From assembly GCA_030447925.1 (NCBI GenBank), contig JAUJNX010000001.1, positions 612,767-676,766 on the forward strand: a DNA stretch of 64,000 nt, given 5' to 3'. Within the stretch, counting starts at the first letter, position 1. Each line of letters starts with the position of its first letter. Position numbers and translations under genes: made by a program. Shown here piece after piece: positions 16,238 through 25,631 of the stretch. A model generated the notes under the pieces. It saw only the letters and a program-made list of their open reading frames with translations. It was not told the origin of the DNA and ran no database searches. This DNA comes from Egibacteraceae bacterium (lineage in GTDB: Bacteria > Actinomycetota > Nitriliruptoria > Euzebyales > Egibacteraceae).

Positions 16238-18846
16238 TGGAGCGGGCGATCGACGAGCGCGCCGAGCCGGCTGACGGTGCGGTGCGGCCGCCGGCCGTCG
16301 GCGACGTGCTCGCGACCCGCTTCCGCCTGGACGCGCGCGTCGCCGCGGGCGGTATGGCCACGATCTACCGCGCCCGGGACCTGGTGCTGGACCGCGACGT
16401 CGCCGTCAAGGCGCTGCACCCGCACCTCGCCGAGGACGCGACCCTGATCGAGCGCTTCCGCACGGAGGCCCGGTCCGCCGCCGCGCTCGTCCACCCCCAC
16501 GTCGTCAACGTCTTCGACCAGGGCGTCGCCGGGGTCCCCTACATCGTCATGGAGTACGTGGACGGGCCGTCGCTGCGCCACGTGCTGAACCGCCGCGGCC
16601 GGCTCACCCCCGGCGAGGCGCTGGCCGTGCTCCAGCCGGTCTGCGCGGCCCTGGCCCTGGCCCACCGCGCCGGGACCGTCCACCGCGACGTGAAGCCGGA
16701 GAACGTGCTGGTCGCGTCGGAGGACGGGACCGTCAAGGTCACCGACTTCGGCATCGCGCGGATCCTGTCCGCGACGCCGATCACCGAGAGCGGCGTGGTG
16801 CTGGGCAGCGTCCACTACCTGGCGCCGGAGGTCGTGCTCGGCGCCGACGCGACCCCGGCCAGCGACCAGTACGCGGTCGGGCTGATGCTGTTCGAGCTGC
16901 TCACCGGCCAGCGCCCCCTGCCGGCCGACGGGGCGGCCGCGGTCGCCATCCGCCACGCCCGCGAGCCCGTGCCCTCGCCCAGCGGCTTCGTCAACGGGAT
17001 CGCGCCGCGCCTGGACGCGGTGGTCGCGCGCTCCACCGCCCTGCAGCCGGGGCGGCGCTACCCCGACCTCGGGGCGTTCGTCGCGGCGCTGCGGGCGGCG
17101 GTGCCGGGCGGGCCCCGGCCGGTCGTGGTGCCGGCCGCGGACGGGTCGGACCGCACCGTGGTGCTCCCGGCGCTGCCCGAGGACGCCGACCCGACCGCCG
17201 GCGCGGTCCCGGCCCGCGGCGGCGGGTCCCCGGGCGCCGCCGCCGCCGACCCCGCCCCCGCCGGTGGCCGCCCCCGTGGCCCTGGCCCGCGCCGCCCCAC
17301 CCGCACCGGCGACCGCGGCGCGGGGGTTCGGCGGCTGGGGCGGCGGCGGCGGCTGGCGCGGCGGCGGCTGGGGCGGCGGCGGCGGCTGCTGCGGCGGCGG
17401 GTGGCGTGGCGGCGGCGGGTGGCGCGGCTGGGGCGGTACCCGGCGGGGCCGTGGCGGCCGGTGGCGCCGAGGCCCCCGGCGGTCCCGCCGCGAACCGCGG
17501 TGCCCGCAGCGGCGCGGAGGCCCACGAGGCGGCGGGGGAGGGTCCCGCCGCGACCGCGGCTGCCGGGGATGGCCCGCAGACCCGCGGCCGGGGGGGGACC
17601 GCCCCGCCGCGACCCCGGGCGCCGGCGACGACGCGGAGCCCCACGGCACGGCGGCGGACCGTCCACCGCCCGGCGTGCCGGGAACGGTGCGCAGGCCCTC
17701 GGCCCCGCGGTGAGCCGTCCCGCTGCCGGGGAGGGTGCGCGGGCGCGCGCGGCGGCGGGCCGTCCGGCTGCGGTCCGGGGTGCCGGGGCGGTGCGGCGCG
17801 CGCGGAGGCGGTGGGCCGCGGGGGCCGGGCGGGCTCGCGCCGCGGCGCGGCGGCAGCCCCTGCTCGCCGCCGCGATCGGCGTCGCGCTGCTGCTCCTCAC
17901 CGGCCTGGCCGCGCGCGAGGTCCTGGTGCCGCGCCGGTCGGTCCCCGACGTCGTCGCCGACGCCCGCGCCGACGCCGTCCTCGCCCTCACCGCCGCCGAC
18001 CTCGAGCCCGCCTTCGCCGACCCCGAGCCGTCGCGCGACGTCCCCGAGGGCGCCGTGCTCCGCACCGACCCCCCGCCCGGCGCACCCCTGCGGGCTGGTG
18101 ACGTCGTCACCCTGGTGGTCTCGACCGGCCCGCCGCTGGTCCGCGCCGCAGACGTGGTGGGCACCCCGGAGGCCGAGGCGGTGGCCGCGCTGCGGGCGCA
18201 GGACCTGGTCGTCCGGCTGGAGCGCGCGTTCTCGCGGACCGGCGTCCCCGAGGGCGCGGTGGCGGCGCAGGACCCGCCGGGCGGGCGGGAGCTGCGCGTC
18301 GGGTCGGAGGTCACCCTGACCGTCTCCCAGGGCGTCGAGCGCGTCCGCGTCCCCGACCTGATCGGCGGCACGCGGGCCGCGGCGGAGCGCGAGCTGGCCG
18401 CCGCCGGCCTGGAGATGGAGGTCACCGAGGAGTTCAGCGACGACCAGCCGACCCCCGGCGAGGTCGTCCGCCAGGACCCCGAGCCCGGCGGGCGGGCGCC
18501 GCGGGGGGAGGTCGTCCGCGTCGTCGTGTCCGCGGGCCCGGCCACGGTGACCATCCCGGACCTGTGGCTGCGCCCGGTGGAGGAGGCCCGCGCGACGTTG
18601 GAGGGCGCCGGCCTGCGCGTCGTCGTCGTCGAGGAGCCCGCCCCCCGGCTGGGGCCCGTCGTCCTGGGCGTCCCCGGCCTGGTCGAGGAGCTGGACCCCG
18701 CGCCCGGCACCACCGTCCCGCGCGGCACCGAGGTGACCATCACCACCTGGGCCGCCCCCGCGCCTGCGCCACCGCCCACACCGGCGCCCCCGCCAGCGCC
18801 AGCGCCCGTCCCCAGCCCGACCCCCCGCCTCGGCCGCCCCGCCTAG
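16237..18846 (+). CDS. PASTA-domain serine/threonine protein kinase (PknB/Stk type)
   Basis: 869 residues. Kinase domain (about residues 25-290): glycine loop VAAGGMATIYRARD, VAVKAL, HRDVKPEN, TDFGIARI and LAPEVV are all intact, so it should be active. A linker of about 230 residues follows, then one membrane helix (LLAAAIGVALLLLTGLAA) and four to five extracellular PASTA repeats, ending in a Pro/Ala tail. Such kinases sense cell-wall fragments and phosphorylate division and wall-synthesis proteins. The linker (17240-17860) reads as nearly pure Arg/Leu/Pro in this frame but Ala/Gly in another, so two compensating indels are possible there. Regulation: leaderless promoter at 16224. Confidence 0.9.
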   Translation: MERAIDERAEPADGAVRPPAVGDVLATRFRLDARVAAGGMATIYRARDLVLDRDVAVKALHPHLAEDATLIERFRTEARSAAALVHPHVVNVFDQGVAGVPYIVMEYVDGPSLRHVLNRRGRLTPGEALAVLQPVCAALALAHRAGTVHRDVKPENVLVASEDGTVKVTDFGIARILSATPITESGVVLGSVHYLAPEVVLGADATPASDQYAVGLMLFELLTGQRPLPADGAAAVAIRHAREPVPSPSGFVNGIAPRLDAVVARSTALQPGRRYPDLGAFVAALRAAVPGGPRPVVVPAADGSDRTVVLPALPEDADPTAGAVPARGGGSPGAAAADPAPAGGRPRGPGPRRPTRTGDRGAGVRRLGRRRRLARRRLGRRRRLLRRRVAWRRRVARLGRYPAGPWRPVAPRPPAVPPRTAVPAAARRPTRRRGRVPPRPRLPGMARRPAAGGGPPRRDPGRRRRRGAPRHGGGPSTARRAGNGAQALGPAVSRPAAGEGARARAAAGRPAAVRGAGAVRRARRRWAAGAGRARAAARRQPLLAAAIGVALLLLTGLAAREVLVPRRSVPDVVADARADAVLALTAADLEPAFADPEPSRDVPEGAVLRTDPPPGAPLRAGDVVTLVVSTGPPLVRAADVVGTPEAEAVAALRAQDLVVRLERAFSRTGVPEGAVAAQDPPGGRELRVGSEVTLTVSQGVERVRVPDLIGGTRAAAERELAAAGLEMEVTEEFSDDQPTPGEVVRQDPEPGGRAPRGEVVRVVVSAGPATVTIPDLWLRPVEEARATLEGAGLRVVVVEEPAPRLGPVVLGVPGLVEELDPAPGTTVPRGTEVTITTWAAPAPAPPPTPAPPPAPAPVPSPTPRLGRPA

Positions 18847-18899
18847 GCCGTGTCTCCTGACTCCGCAGGCGGAAGCCGCCCGGCGTTTGAGGTGCACAC

Positions 18900-21533
18900 C
18901 TAGAGCACCGCGGCCGGGGAGCTGCTGCGGACGAGGAGCCGCTCGAACTCGGCCGGGTGGACCGCTCGCCAGAAGTGGAAGCCCTGGCCCAGCGCGCACG
19001 ACATCGCCCGCAGCTCCTCGGCCTGCGCGGGCGTCTCGATGCCCTCCGCCAGGGCGGTCACCGCGAGCGTGCGGGTCAGGTCCAGGATCCCGCGGGCGAG
19101 GCTGGTCTCCGGGTCGCCGTGACCCAGGTCGTCGACGAAGGATTTGTCGATCTTGATGATGTCGACCGGCAGGCGCTGCAGGTAGCTCAGCGAGCTGTAC
19201 CCGGTCCCGAAGTCGTCGATGGCGATGAGGACGCCCAGCCCGCGCAGCGCCGTCAGCGTCGCGAGCGCCTGCTGCGGGTCGCGCAGCAGGACGGTCTCGG
19301 TCAGCTCCAGGATCAGGCAGGACGGGTCCAGGCCCGACGCATCCAGCGCGCCGGTCACGGTCTCGACCAGCCCGGGGTCCTGGAGTTGCCGCGCGGACAC
19401 GTTCACGCTGATGCGCAGCGGTCCGCCGACGCGGTGGTCCTGCCACCGGCGGGCCTGGCGGCACGCCTGGTGCAGGACCCACCGGCCCAGCTCGACGATC
19501 TGGCCGGAGTGCTCCGCCAGGGGGATGAACTGGTCCGGTGGGATGGCGCCGCGCTCGGGGTGGTGCCAGCGCAGCAGCGCCTCGGCGCCGACGATGGCGC
19601 CGCCGTCCAGCTCGACGACCGGCTGGTAGGCCAGGGACAGCTCGCCGCGCTCCAGGGCGGTGCCCAGCGCGCCGACCAGGTGGAGGCGCTCCAGCGCCTC
19701 GGTGTGCATGGCCGCCTCGTAGCGCCGCCACCGGTCGTGGCCCGCCGCCTTGGCGTGGTACATGGCGACGTCGGCGTTGCGCAGGAGGTGCTCGGAGTCC
19801 TCCTCGCCGGTCCACAGCGCCAGCCCGATGCTGGCGCCGACGCGGACCTCGCGGCCGTCCACGACGACCGCGGCGCGCATCGCGTCGAGCACGCGCTCGG
19901 CGACCAGCTCCGCCTGCTCGTCGCCCTCCAGGTCCTCGACGAGCACGCCGAACTCGTCGCCGCCGAGCCGGGCTGCGGTGTCCCCGGTCCGCAGGGTGCG
20001 CTCGAGGCGCTCCGCGACCACGCGCAGGACGCGGTCACCCGCCTCGTGGCCCAGGCCGTCGTTCACCGTCTTGAAGTCGTCGAGGTCGCAGAACAGCACC
20101 GCCACGGGGGCGCCGGTGCGCCGGGCGCGGTCCAGCGCGTGAGCCACGCGGTCGCCGAACAGCGAGCGGTTGGCCAGGCCGGTCAGCGGGTCGTGGAAGG
20201 CGAGGTGGCGCAGGCGGCTCTCCAGCTCGTCGCGCTCGGTGACGTCGCGCCCGTTGACGACCAGGCCCTCCACGTCGGGGTCGGTCCGCAGGTCGGTGAC
20301 GACCAACTCGAGGCGCCGGACGCGCCCGTCGGCCTGGCGGAGGGGGACCGCGACGGGGGACGCGCTGCGGCCATGGTCCAGGCCCGCGAGGTGGGCGACC
20401 AGGGCGCCCGCGTCGTCGGGGTCGAGCATGGTCGCCAGGCGCTCCTGGTCCCAGCCCGTCGGGTCCTCGCCGATCAGCCGGACGGCCGACGGGCTGGCGA
20501 AGGACACGCGCCCGTCGCGGTCGACGACCAGGAGGATGTCCGCGGCGTGCTGGACCAGCGACCGGAAGCGGCGCTCCTCGCGCCGGCGCTGCAGCTCCTC
20601 CACCTGGGCCTTCGCCCGCTCAAGCGCGCGCAGCAGCCCGCCCATGCGCAGGACGACCAGGAGGAACAGCACGATCGACGCGCCGCTGGCCACCCGGTCC
20701 AGCCCGTCGTGGGCGTGGCCGAGGCCGATCGCGGGGGCCAGCAGCGACGCGAGCGCCAGCGCGACCAGCCGGCCGGTCCCGACGCGCTGCTCGCCCACCT
20801 CGGCGCGCTCGGTGAGCCGGTCGGCGGTGGGGTGCAGCGCCGCCGCCCCGACCAGGGCGAACGCGATCATCCAGCCGGCGTCGATCAGCCCGCCGACCTC
20901 GTAGCTGCCCTGGGCCTGGAGCCAGCCGTACAGCAGGTCGGTCGAGGCGATGAAGGCCAGGCCCGCCAGCAGCAGCGCGAACGCGGGGGGCCGCCGCCCG
21001 CCGCCGATGGCCAGGCGGCTCACCACCCACAGGACGGCCAGGTCGAGCACCGGGTACGCCGCCGCCGCCGCGCGCCCCAGCGGCGGGAGCCCCGCACCGG
21101 ACGGCGCGATGACGAAGACCCAGACGACCACGCCGACGCCGGTGGCCAGGATCGAGGCGTCGATGAGGCCCGCCCAGTCGCGCCCCGGGGTGCGCAGGCG
21201 GACCATCGCGGCCGCGCCCGCCGCCAGGAGCGGGTAGCCGCTCAGGTAGCCGAGGTCCGCGACGCTCGGGAACGGCACCTCCCGCCCCGCCAGCGCGTGG
21301 ACGACGAAGACGGCGTCGCCGGCGACCCAGCACAGGAAGCCCCCCGCCAGGAGGCGCCACGGGTGCCGCCGGCCCGGCTGCTGGTGCCGCGCGCCGACCA
21401 GGAGCGACACGACTAGCAGCACGGTGCCCAGCAGGTACACCTGCGATCCGAGCCCCGCGGGGACCGCCAGCGGGTAGGCCACGACCGCGCAGGCGGACGC
21501 CGCCGGGAGGAGCCAGCGGCGGGCTGTCGTCAT
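18900..21533 (-). CDS. Membrane PAS-GGDEF-EAL protein
   Basis: 877 residues from ATG 21533, whose ATGA overlaps the stop of the upstream GGDEF-EAL gene. N-terminal ~300 residues form about nine membrane helices, then a PAS domain (LVVDRDGRVSFASPSAVRL), a diguanylate cyclase domain with intact RLGGDEFGVLV, and an EAL domain with intact AEALLRW, ELTETV, DDFGTGYSS and ALAEGIET. Both catalytic sites therefore look functional, so it could make or break cyclic-di-GMP depending on signal. The membrane part resembles that of the GGDEF/HD-GYP protein at 13.7 kb (shared SxxDLxYLxxYxLL-type pattern). Confidence 0.9.
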   Translation of the reverse strand: MTTARRWLLPAASACAVVAYPLAVPAGLGSQVYLLGTVLLVVSLLVGARHQQPGRRHPWRLLAGGFLCWVAGDAVFVVHALAGREVPFPSVADLGYLSGYPLLAAGAAAMVRLRTPGRDWAGLIDASILATGVGVVVWVFVIAPSGAGLPPLGRAAAAAYPVLDLAVLWVVSRLAIGGGRRPPAFALLLAGLAFIASTDLLYGWLQAQGSYEVGGLIDAGWMIAFALVGAAALHPTADRLTERAEVGEQRVGTGRLVALALASLLAPAIGLGHAHDGLDRVASGASIVLFLLVVLRMGGLLRALERAKAQVEELQRRREERRFRSLVQHAADILLVVDRDGRVSFASPSAVRLIGEDPTGWDQERLATMLDPDDAGALVAHLAGLDHGRSASPVAVPLRQADGRVRRLELVVTDLRTDPDVEGLVVNGRDVTERDELESRLRHLAFHDPLTGLANRSLFGDRVAHALDRARRTGAPVAVLFCDLDDFKTVNDGLGHEAGDRVLRVVAERLERTLRTGDTAARLGGDEFGVLVEDLEGDEQAELVAERVLDAMRAAVVVDGREVRVGASIGLALWTGEEDSEHLLRNADVAMYHAKAAGHDRWRRYEAAMHTEALERLHLVGALGTALERGELSLAYQPVVELDGGAIVGAEALLRWHHPERGAIPPDQFIPLAEHSGQIVELGRWVLHQACRQARRWQDHRVGGPLRISVNVSARQLQDPGLVETVTGALDASGLDPSCLILELTETVLLRDPQQALATLTALRGLGVLIAIDDFGTGYSSLSYLQRLPVDIIKIDKSFVDDLGHGDPETSLARGILDLTRTLAVTALAEGIETPAQAEELRAMSCALGQGFHFWRAVHPAEFERLLVRSSSPAAVL

Positions 21534-23896
21534 CGCAGCGCCGGCGTGGCCGTCGTGGAGGCCCGGAAGCGGCCGTCCGCCAGCTCGCGTCCCAGCGCGT
21601 CGGCGGTCAGCGGGGGCGCGAAGTAGGCGCCCTGCGCGAAGCCGGCCCCCAGGGCGCGCACGGCCTCCAGCTGGGCCGCCGTCTCGACGCCCTCGGCGAC
21701 GGTGCGCAGGCCGAGGTCGGCCCCGACCCGCACGACCGCGCGGGTCACCGCCAGCTCCGCGCCGCCGCGCTCCAGCCGCGCCACCAGCGACCGATCGACC
21801 TTGAGCGTCCCGATCGGCAGGGTCGTGAGCAGCTCGACCGGGGTCCAGGCGCCGCCGAGGTCGTCGACCGCCAGCCGGACGCCGAGGTCGGCCAGGGCCA
21901 GCAGGCGCGCCCGGGCGGGGCCGTCCAGCTGGGTGCGGCCGCTGAGCTCCAGCTCGAGGCCGTGGGGGTCCAGGCCGGACGCGGTCAGGAGGCCGGTGAC
22001 CTGCTCGACCAGGGTCGTCTGGGCGAGCTGGCGCGGGGACAGGTTGACCGTGACGACGGCGGGCGCGGCGGTCCCCAGCTCGTCCTGCCAGGCGCGCAGG
22101 GTCCGGCACGCCCCCTCCAGCACCAGGGCGCCGATGGGGACGATCAGGCCGCTGCGCTCGGCCAGCGACAGGAAGGTGTCGGGGCCCTCGGTGCCGTGGC
22201 CGGGCCGGCGCCAGCGGACCAGCGCCTCGACCCCGGCGAGGCCCCCGTCGGCCAGCGCGACGACCGGCTGGTAGGCGGTGACGAGGTCGCCGGACTCCAG
22301 CGCCCGGCGCAGCTCGGACTCGCGGACGCGGCGCCGGTCGTCCTCGGTCCGCATTGACGGCTCGAACACGCTGAAGCGGTTGCGCCCGCCGCTCTTGGCC
22401 GTGTACATCGCGGCGTCGGCGTCGCGCAGCAGCGCCTCGGCGTCGGGGTGGCCGGCCCAGACGGCGACGCCGATGCTGCCGGCGGTGGGCACCGTGCAGT
22501 CCTCGAGGAGCAGGGGTACGCCCAGCGCCGCCAGCATCCGCGCCGCCGCGCCCTGCGCCTCGTCCGCGCTGCCCAGGCCGTCGAGCAGGACCGCGAACTC
22601 GTCCCCGCCCAGCCGCGCCGCGGTGTCCGCCGGGCGGATGCACGCGGCGAGCCGCTCGGCGACGGCGACCAGCAGCCGGTCGCCCGTCGCGTGCCCCAGC
22701 GAGTCGTTCACCGCCTTGAACCCGTCGAGGTCGATCAGCAGCAGCGCCAGCGCCGACCCCGGCCGGTCCCCGGCCCGCTGCGCCCGGGCGATCGCCTGCG
22801 CGAGCCGGTCCAGCAGCAGCGACCGGTTCGCCAGCCCGGTGAGGGGGTCGGTGTAGGCGCGGCGGCTGAGGTCCTCGGTCAGCGAGGCGTTCTCCAGGCT
22901 CAGCGACAGCTGGACCCCCAGCGTCGCCAGGGACGCGACCGTCTCGGTCGGCACCGGCGCGTCGCCGGCCACGACCAGCGCGCCCTGGAGCCCCTCGCGG
23001 GTGCGCAGCGGCACGATGACGGTGGTCCCGTTCGCCGGGTCGGCGGGCTCCAGCGGGCTTTCCGGCGACAGCTGGGCGCCGGGGCGGAGCTGGCCGAAGG
23101 CGGGGGAGCCGTGCCGCAGCAACGCGCGCATGGGTTCGGGGAGCGACTCGGTGTGGACGCGGGTGCCGACGAGGTCGTGCCACCCCGCGCCGGAGGTCGC
23201 GATGATCTCGTGGCCCTCCGCGGTGTCGATCCCCAGGCCGGCGCGCGCCCCGGGCAGGTTGTCGAGCAGCCGGCGGGCCGCGTCCACCGCCGTCGTGTAG
23301 ATGGTCGCGCGGTCCGTCGCGCGGGACAGGGCCGTCCCCGCCTCGACCAGGACCTTCTCGCGGCGCTGCCCGCGCTCGCCGGCCCGCAGGGTCGACGCGA
23401 TGACGTACGCGCAGGCGCCCAGGACCGGGACCCCGGGGACCTGCTGGACGTAGCCGCCGAGGTCGGAGGTCTGGCCGAAGGCGGGGCCGATGAGGACCGC
23501 CCCGAAGAACGCCACAAGGGCCGTGCCGACGAAGGCCGCGGCCTGCCGCCAGGTGCCGTAGAGCGCGCGGAAGTTCACGCCGGTGTAGAGCAGCCCGAAC
23601 GCGGCGTACGGGGTCGAGCCGATCGCGAGGGCGGTGAGGGTGAACGCGAGCGCCTCCGCCGCCAGCCCGGCGGTGGGGAACCGCTCCCGCCGGTACCCGC
23701 GGATCCACCACCAGCCCAGGACGGCGAGCGCGACGACCGCCCCGCCGCGCAGCGGGGTCGGCATGCGACTGGTGAAGGTGATCTGGGCGATCAGGCCGAC
23801 GACGTTGAACAGCCCGAACGCCAGGAACACCCACCGCATCCGCGCCAGCAACCCCGCGGGCACGCGCAGCACCCGCGCTACACGCCCCATCGCCAT
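21530..23896 (-). CDS. Membrane GAF-GGDEF protein with degenerate EAL domain
   Basis: 788 residues. About six membrane helices (residues 1-190), a GAF-like region (about 200-345), an intact diguanylate cyclase (DPLTGLANRSLLLDRL, RLGGDEFAVLL) and a C-terminal EAL fold. In the EAL domain VEALVRW is kept, but the metal-binding ELTE reads ELSG and the DDFGTGYSS loop reads VDDLGGAWT, so phosphodiesterase activity is probably lost and the domain may act as a cyclic-di-GMP sensor. First gene of a two-gene operon with the active GGDEF-EAL protein. Start at 23896; a second ATG six bases in is equally possible. Confidence 0.88.
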   Translation of the reverse strand: MAMGRVARVLRVPAGLLARMRWVFLAFGLFNVVGLIAQITFTSRMPTPLRGGAVVALAVLGWWWIRGYRRERFPTAGLAAEALAFTLTALAIGSTPYAAFGLLYTGVNFRALYGTWRQAAAFVGTALVAFFGAVLIGPAFGQTSDLGGYVQQVPGVPVLGACAYVIASTLRAGERGQRREKVLVEAGTALSRATDRATIYTTAVDAARRLLDNLPGARAGLGIDTAEGHEIIATSGAGWHDLVGTRVHTESLPEPMRALLRHGSPAFGQLRPGAQLSPESPLEPADPANGTTVIVPLRTREGLQGALVVAGDAPVPTETVASLATLGVQLSLSLENASLTEDLSRRAYTDPLTGLANRSLLLDRLAQAIARAQRAGDRPGSALALLLIDLDGFKAVNDSLGHATGDRLLVAVAERLAACIRPADTAARLGGDEFAVLLDGLGSADEAQGAAARMLAALGVPLLLEDCTVPTAGSIGVAVWAGHPDAEALLRDADAAMYTAKSGGRNRFSVFEPSMRTEDDRRRVRESELRRALESGDLVTAYQPVVALADGGLAGVEALVRWRRPGHGTEGPDTFLSLAERSGLIVPIGALVLEGACRTLRAWQDELGTAAPAVVTVNLSPRQLAQTTLVEQVTGLLTASGLDPHGLELELSGRTQLDGPARARLLALADLGVRLAVDDLGGAWTPVELLTTLPIGTLKVDRSLVARLERGGAELAVTRAVVRVGADLGLRTVAEGVETAAQLEAVRALGAGFAQGAYFAPPLTADALGRELADGRFRASTTATPALR

Positions 23897-23972
23897 CCCT
23901 CCCTCCCCTGTCGCAGCCCTCCCTCCTATCGGCCGCCCACCCCCCCGCCCTGAGCCCCCGCCCCCGCTGTGC

Positions 23973-23978
23973 TACGCT
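23973..23978 (+). promoter_or_regulatory. -10 element of the tRNA-Arg gene
   Basis: TACGCT thirteen bases before the tRNA 5' end, the same -10 type as at the XRE gene at 62.8 kb. Confidence 0.4.
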
Positions 23979-23991
23979 CGATCCCGCACCC

Positions 23992-24064
23992 GCGCCGGTA
24001 GCTCAGGGGATAGAGCATCTGACTACGGATCAGAAGGTCGGGGGTTCGAATCCCTCCCGGCGCA
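23992..24064 (+). tRNA. tRNA-Arg (anticodon ACG)
   Basis: Full cloverleaf: acceptor GCGCCGG pairs with CCGGCGC (24057-24063), D-arm with TAGCTCAGGGGATAGAGC, anticodon stem TCTGA/TCAGA around the loop CTACGGA giving ACG, T-arm GGGGG-TTCGAAT-CCCTC. The discriminator is A at 24064. CCA is not encoded in full (CC is followed by G). The integrase gene on the opposite strand reads into the 3' half, which marks this tRNA as an integration site. Confidence 0.95.
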
Positions 24065-24066
24065 CC
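24030..24066. other. Inferred element/chromosome junction (att) in the tRNA 3' half
   Basis: The integrase frame runs through the tRNA T-arm and stops in the anticodon stem; its last residues (GFEPPTF) are the translation of antisense tRNA sequence. This is the usual look of an integrase lying at the att site of an element recombined into a tRNA gene. The exact crossover cannot be set without the empty site. Confidence 0.5.
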
Positions 24067-25631
24067 GAACTTCCGTATTCGAACTGTGGCCCGTTGAACA
24101 GCGTCTGGAACGGCTGGTGGTGATCCCAGCCGTGGATGTGGCCGTCGCGGACGGTGACGCGGGTGAACAGCGCGGTGTTGAGCTGCTTGCGGTGTCGTTG
24201 CGCGGCGCGGGTGTAGGCGGTGGCGCAGTCGCCAGCGAACCGCAGGGCGGTGGTGAGGATGTCGCGCCACTGGTCGAGGTGGGCGGTGAGGGTGGCGAGC
24301 CGGTCGTTGGCGTCGCGGGCGTCGCGGTCCAGCCGGTCCTGTTCGGTCTTGAGGGTGGGCAGGTCGATGGCGTCGGCGTAGAACGCGTCGAGCAGCTTGC
24401 GTCGCTGGTCGGCGAAGGCGGTGAGCCGGCGGGTCTGCAGGTCGCGTTCGGCGGTGGCGTGGTCGGTCTGGTCGGCGAGTTCGCGTTCCAGTTGGACGGC
24501 GAGCCGGTCCACGAGCGGCTTGGGGAGTTGGATGCGCTGGTAGAGGCGGGCGACTTGGTCTTCGAGCCGGTCGGCGGGGGTGTAGGGCTCGCGGCAGACG
24601 GTCGGGCCTTCGATCTTCTGGCCGAGACAGTAGAAGTAGGTGTAGCGGCCCTTGGAGACCTGCACGGACAGGCGGCGGCCGCAGACGGCGCAGTGCAGCA
24701 GCCCCTTGAGGTAGTGGGGGTGCTTGCGTTCCCGGGTGCCGCGGGCGGCGCGGGCGGCGAGCAGGTCTTGGACGGTCTGGAAGGTCGCCGGGTCGACGAG
24801 TGGGGTGTGGGCGCCGGGGTAGCGGACGCCGCGCCACTGGACGACGCCGATGTAGGCGGGGTTGGACAGGATGACCGACAGGCCGTTGAGCGACAGCGGG
24901 CCGGGCGGGCGTGTCCGGGTGCCGCGGCTGCGCAGCCCCCGGCGGGTGAGTTCGGCGAGCAGCCGTTCCAGCGTCCAGCCGCCGGTGGCGTACAGGTCGA
25001 ACGCCGCGCGGACGTGGGGGGCGCGGTCGGGGTCGGGGGTGATGGTGGCGACCTGGCGGCCCGCGATGACCTTGCGCTGGTTGACATAGCCGAGCGGGGC
25101 GACCTGGGGCCAGCCGCCCTGCTTGGCCTTCTGGGTCATGCCTTTGCGGACCTCGGCGGACAGGTTGGAGGAGTAGAACTCGGCCATGAGGGCGTGGATG
25201 CCCTCGACGAGCTTGCCGGAGGGGGTGGCCTCCAGGTTCTCGGTGACCGACACCAGTTGGCAGCCGGCGCGGCGGAGGGCGGCGCGGATGGCGACGTGGT
25301 CCTCGACGTTTCGGGCCAGCCGGTCGACTTTGTGGACCACGACGACGTCGACGTCGCGGTCGCGTTCGATCCGCTCCAGCATCTTCAGCAGCTCGGGCCG
25401 GTCAGCGGAGCGTGCGGACTCGCCGCGGTCGACGTACTCGTCGACCAGCGTCCAGCCCTCCGCCCGGACACGCCCGACGCATGCCTCGCGTTGGGCGGGG
25501 ATGGAGTAGCCCTCCTCGCCCAGGCCCTTCTCGGCCTGCTCGGCGGTGGACACCCGCAGGTAGTCCACCGCCCGCACCTGCGACGACGGGTCCGGGGCCA
25601 CGGCCTGATCGGTGCTCGGCTGGTCGGTCAT
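24030..25631 (-). CDS. Large serine recombinase (site-specific integrase)
   Basis: 533 residues, the size of phage-type large serine integrases. Order: resolvase catalytic domain with the nucleophile in VDYLRVSTAEQ (about residues 17-30) and HKVDRLAR; recombinase domain (GYVNQRKV... NPAYIGVVQWRG); a zinc ribbon with CAVCGRR and a distal YFYC...C pair; and a coiled coil (about residues 390-470). It catalyses integration of the element into the adjacent tRNA-Arg. ATG 25631 overlaps the stop of the upstream small resolvase-like gene (ATGA). Its natural C-terminus is replaced or extended by about ten codons of tRNA antisense sequence. Confidence 0.92.
   Translation of the reverse strand: MTDQPSTDQAVAPDPSSQVRAVDYLRVSTAEQAEKGLGEEGYSIPAQREACVGRVRAEGWTLVDEYVDRGESARSADRPELLKMLERIERDRDVDVVVVHKVDRLARNVEDHVAIRAALRRAGCQLVSVTENLEATPSGKLVEGIHALMAEFYSSNLSAEVRKGMTQKAKQGGWPQVAPLGYVNQRKVIAGRQVATITPDPDRAPHVRAAFDLYATGGWTLERLLAELTRRGLRSRGTRTRPPGPLSLNGLSVILSNPAYIGVVQWRGVRYPGAHTPLVDPATFQTVQDLLAARAARGTRERKHPHYLKGLLHCAVCGRRLSVQVSKGRYTYFYCLGQKIEGPTVCREPYTPADRLEDQVARLYQRIQLPKPLVDRLAVQLERELADQTDHATAERDLQTRRLTAFADQRRKLLDAFYADAIDLPTLKTEQDRLDRDARDANDRLATLTAHLDQWRDILTTALRFAGDCATAYTRAAQRHRKQLNTALFTRVTVRDGHIHGWDHHQPFQTLFNGPQFEYGSSVRREGFEPPTF

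Noticed and set aside
16237..18846. Long Pro-rich or Ala-rich minus-strand frames opposite the kinase
   Set aside because: They are antisense shadows of a GC-saturated gene; the plus frame has every kinase and PASTA motif.
23926..24837. Minus-strand Pro/Arg-rich frame ending over the tRNA
   Set aside because: Composition is that of an out-of-frame shadow; the integrase in another frame explains the sequence.
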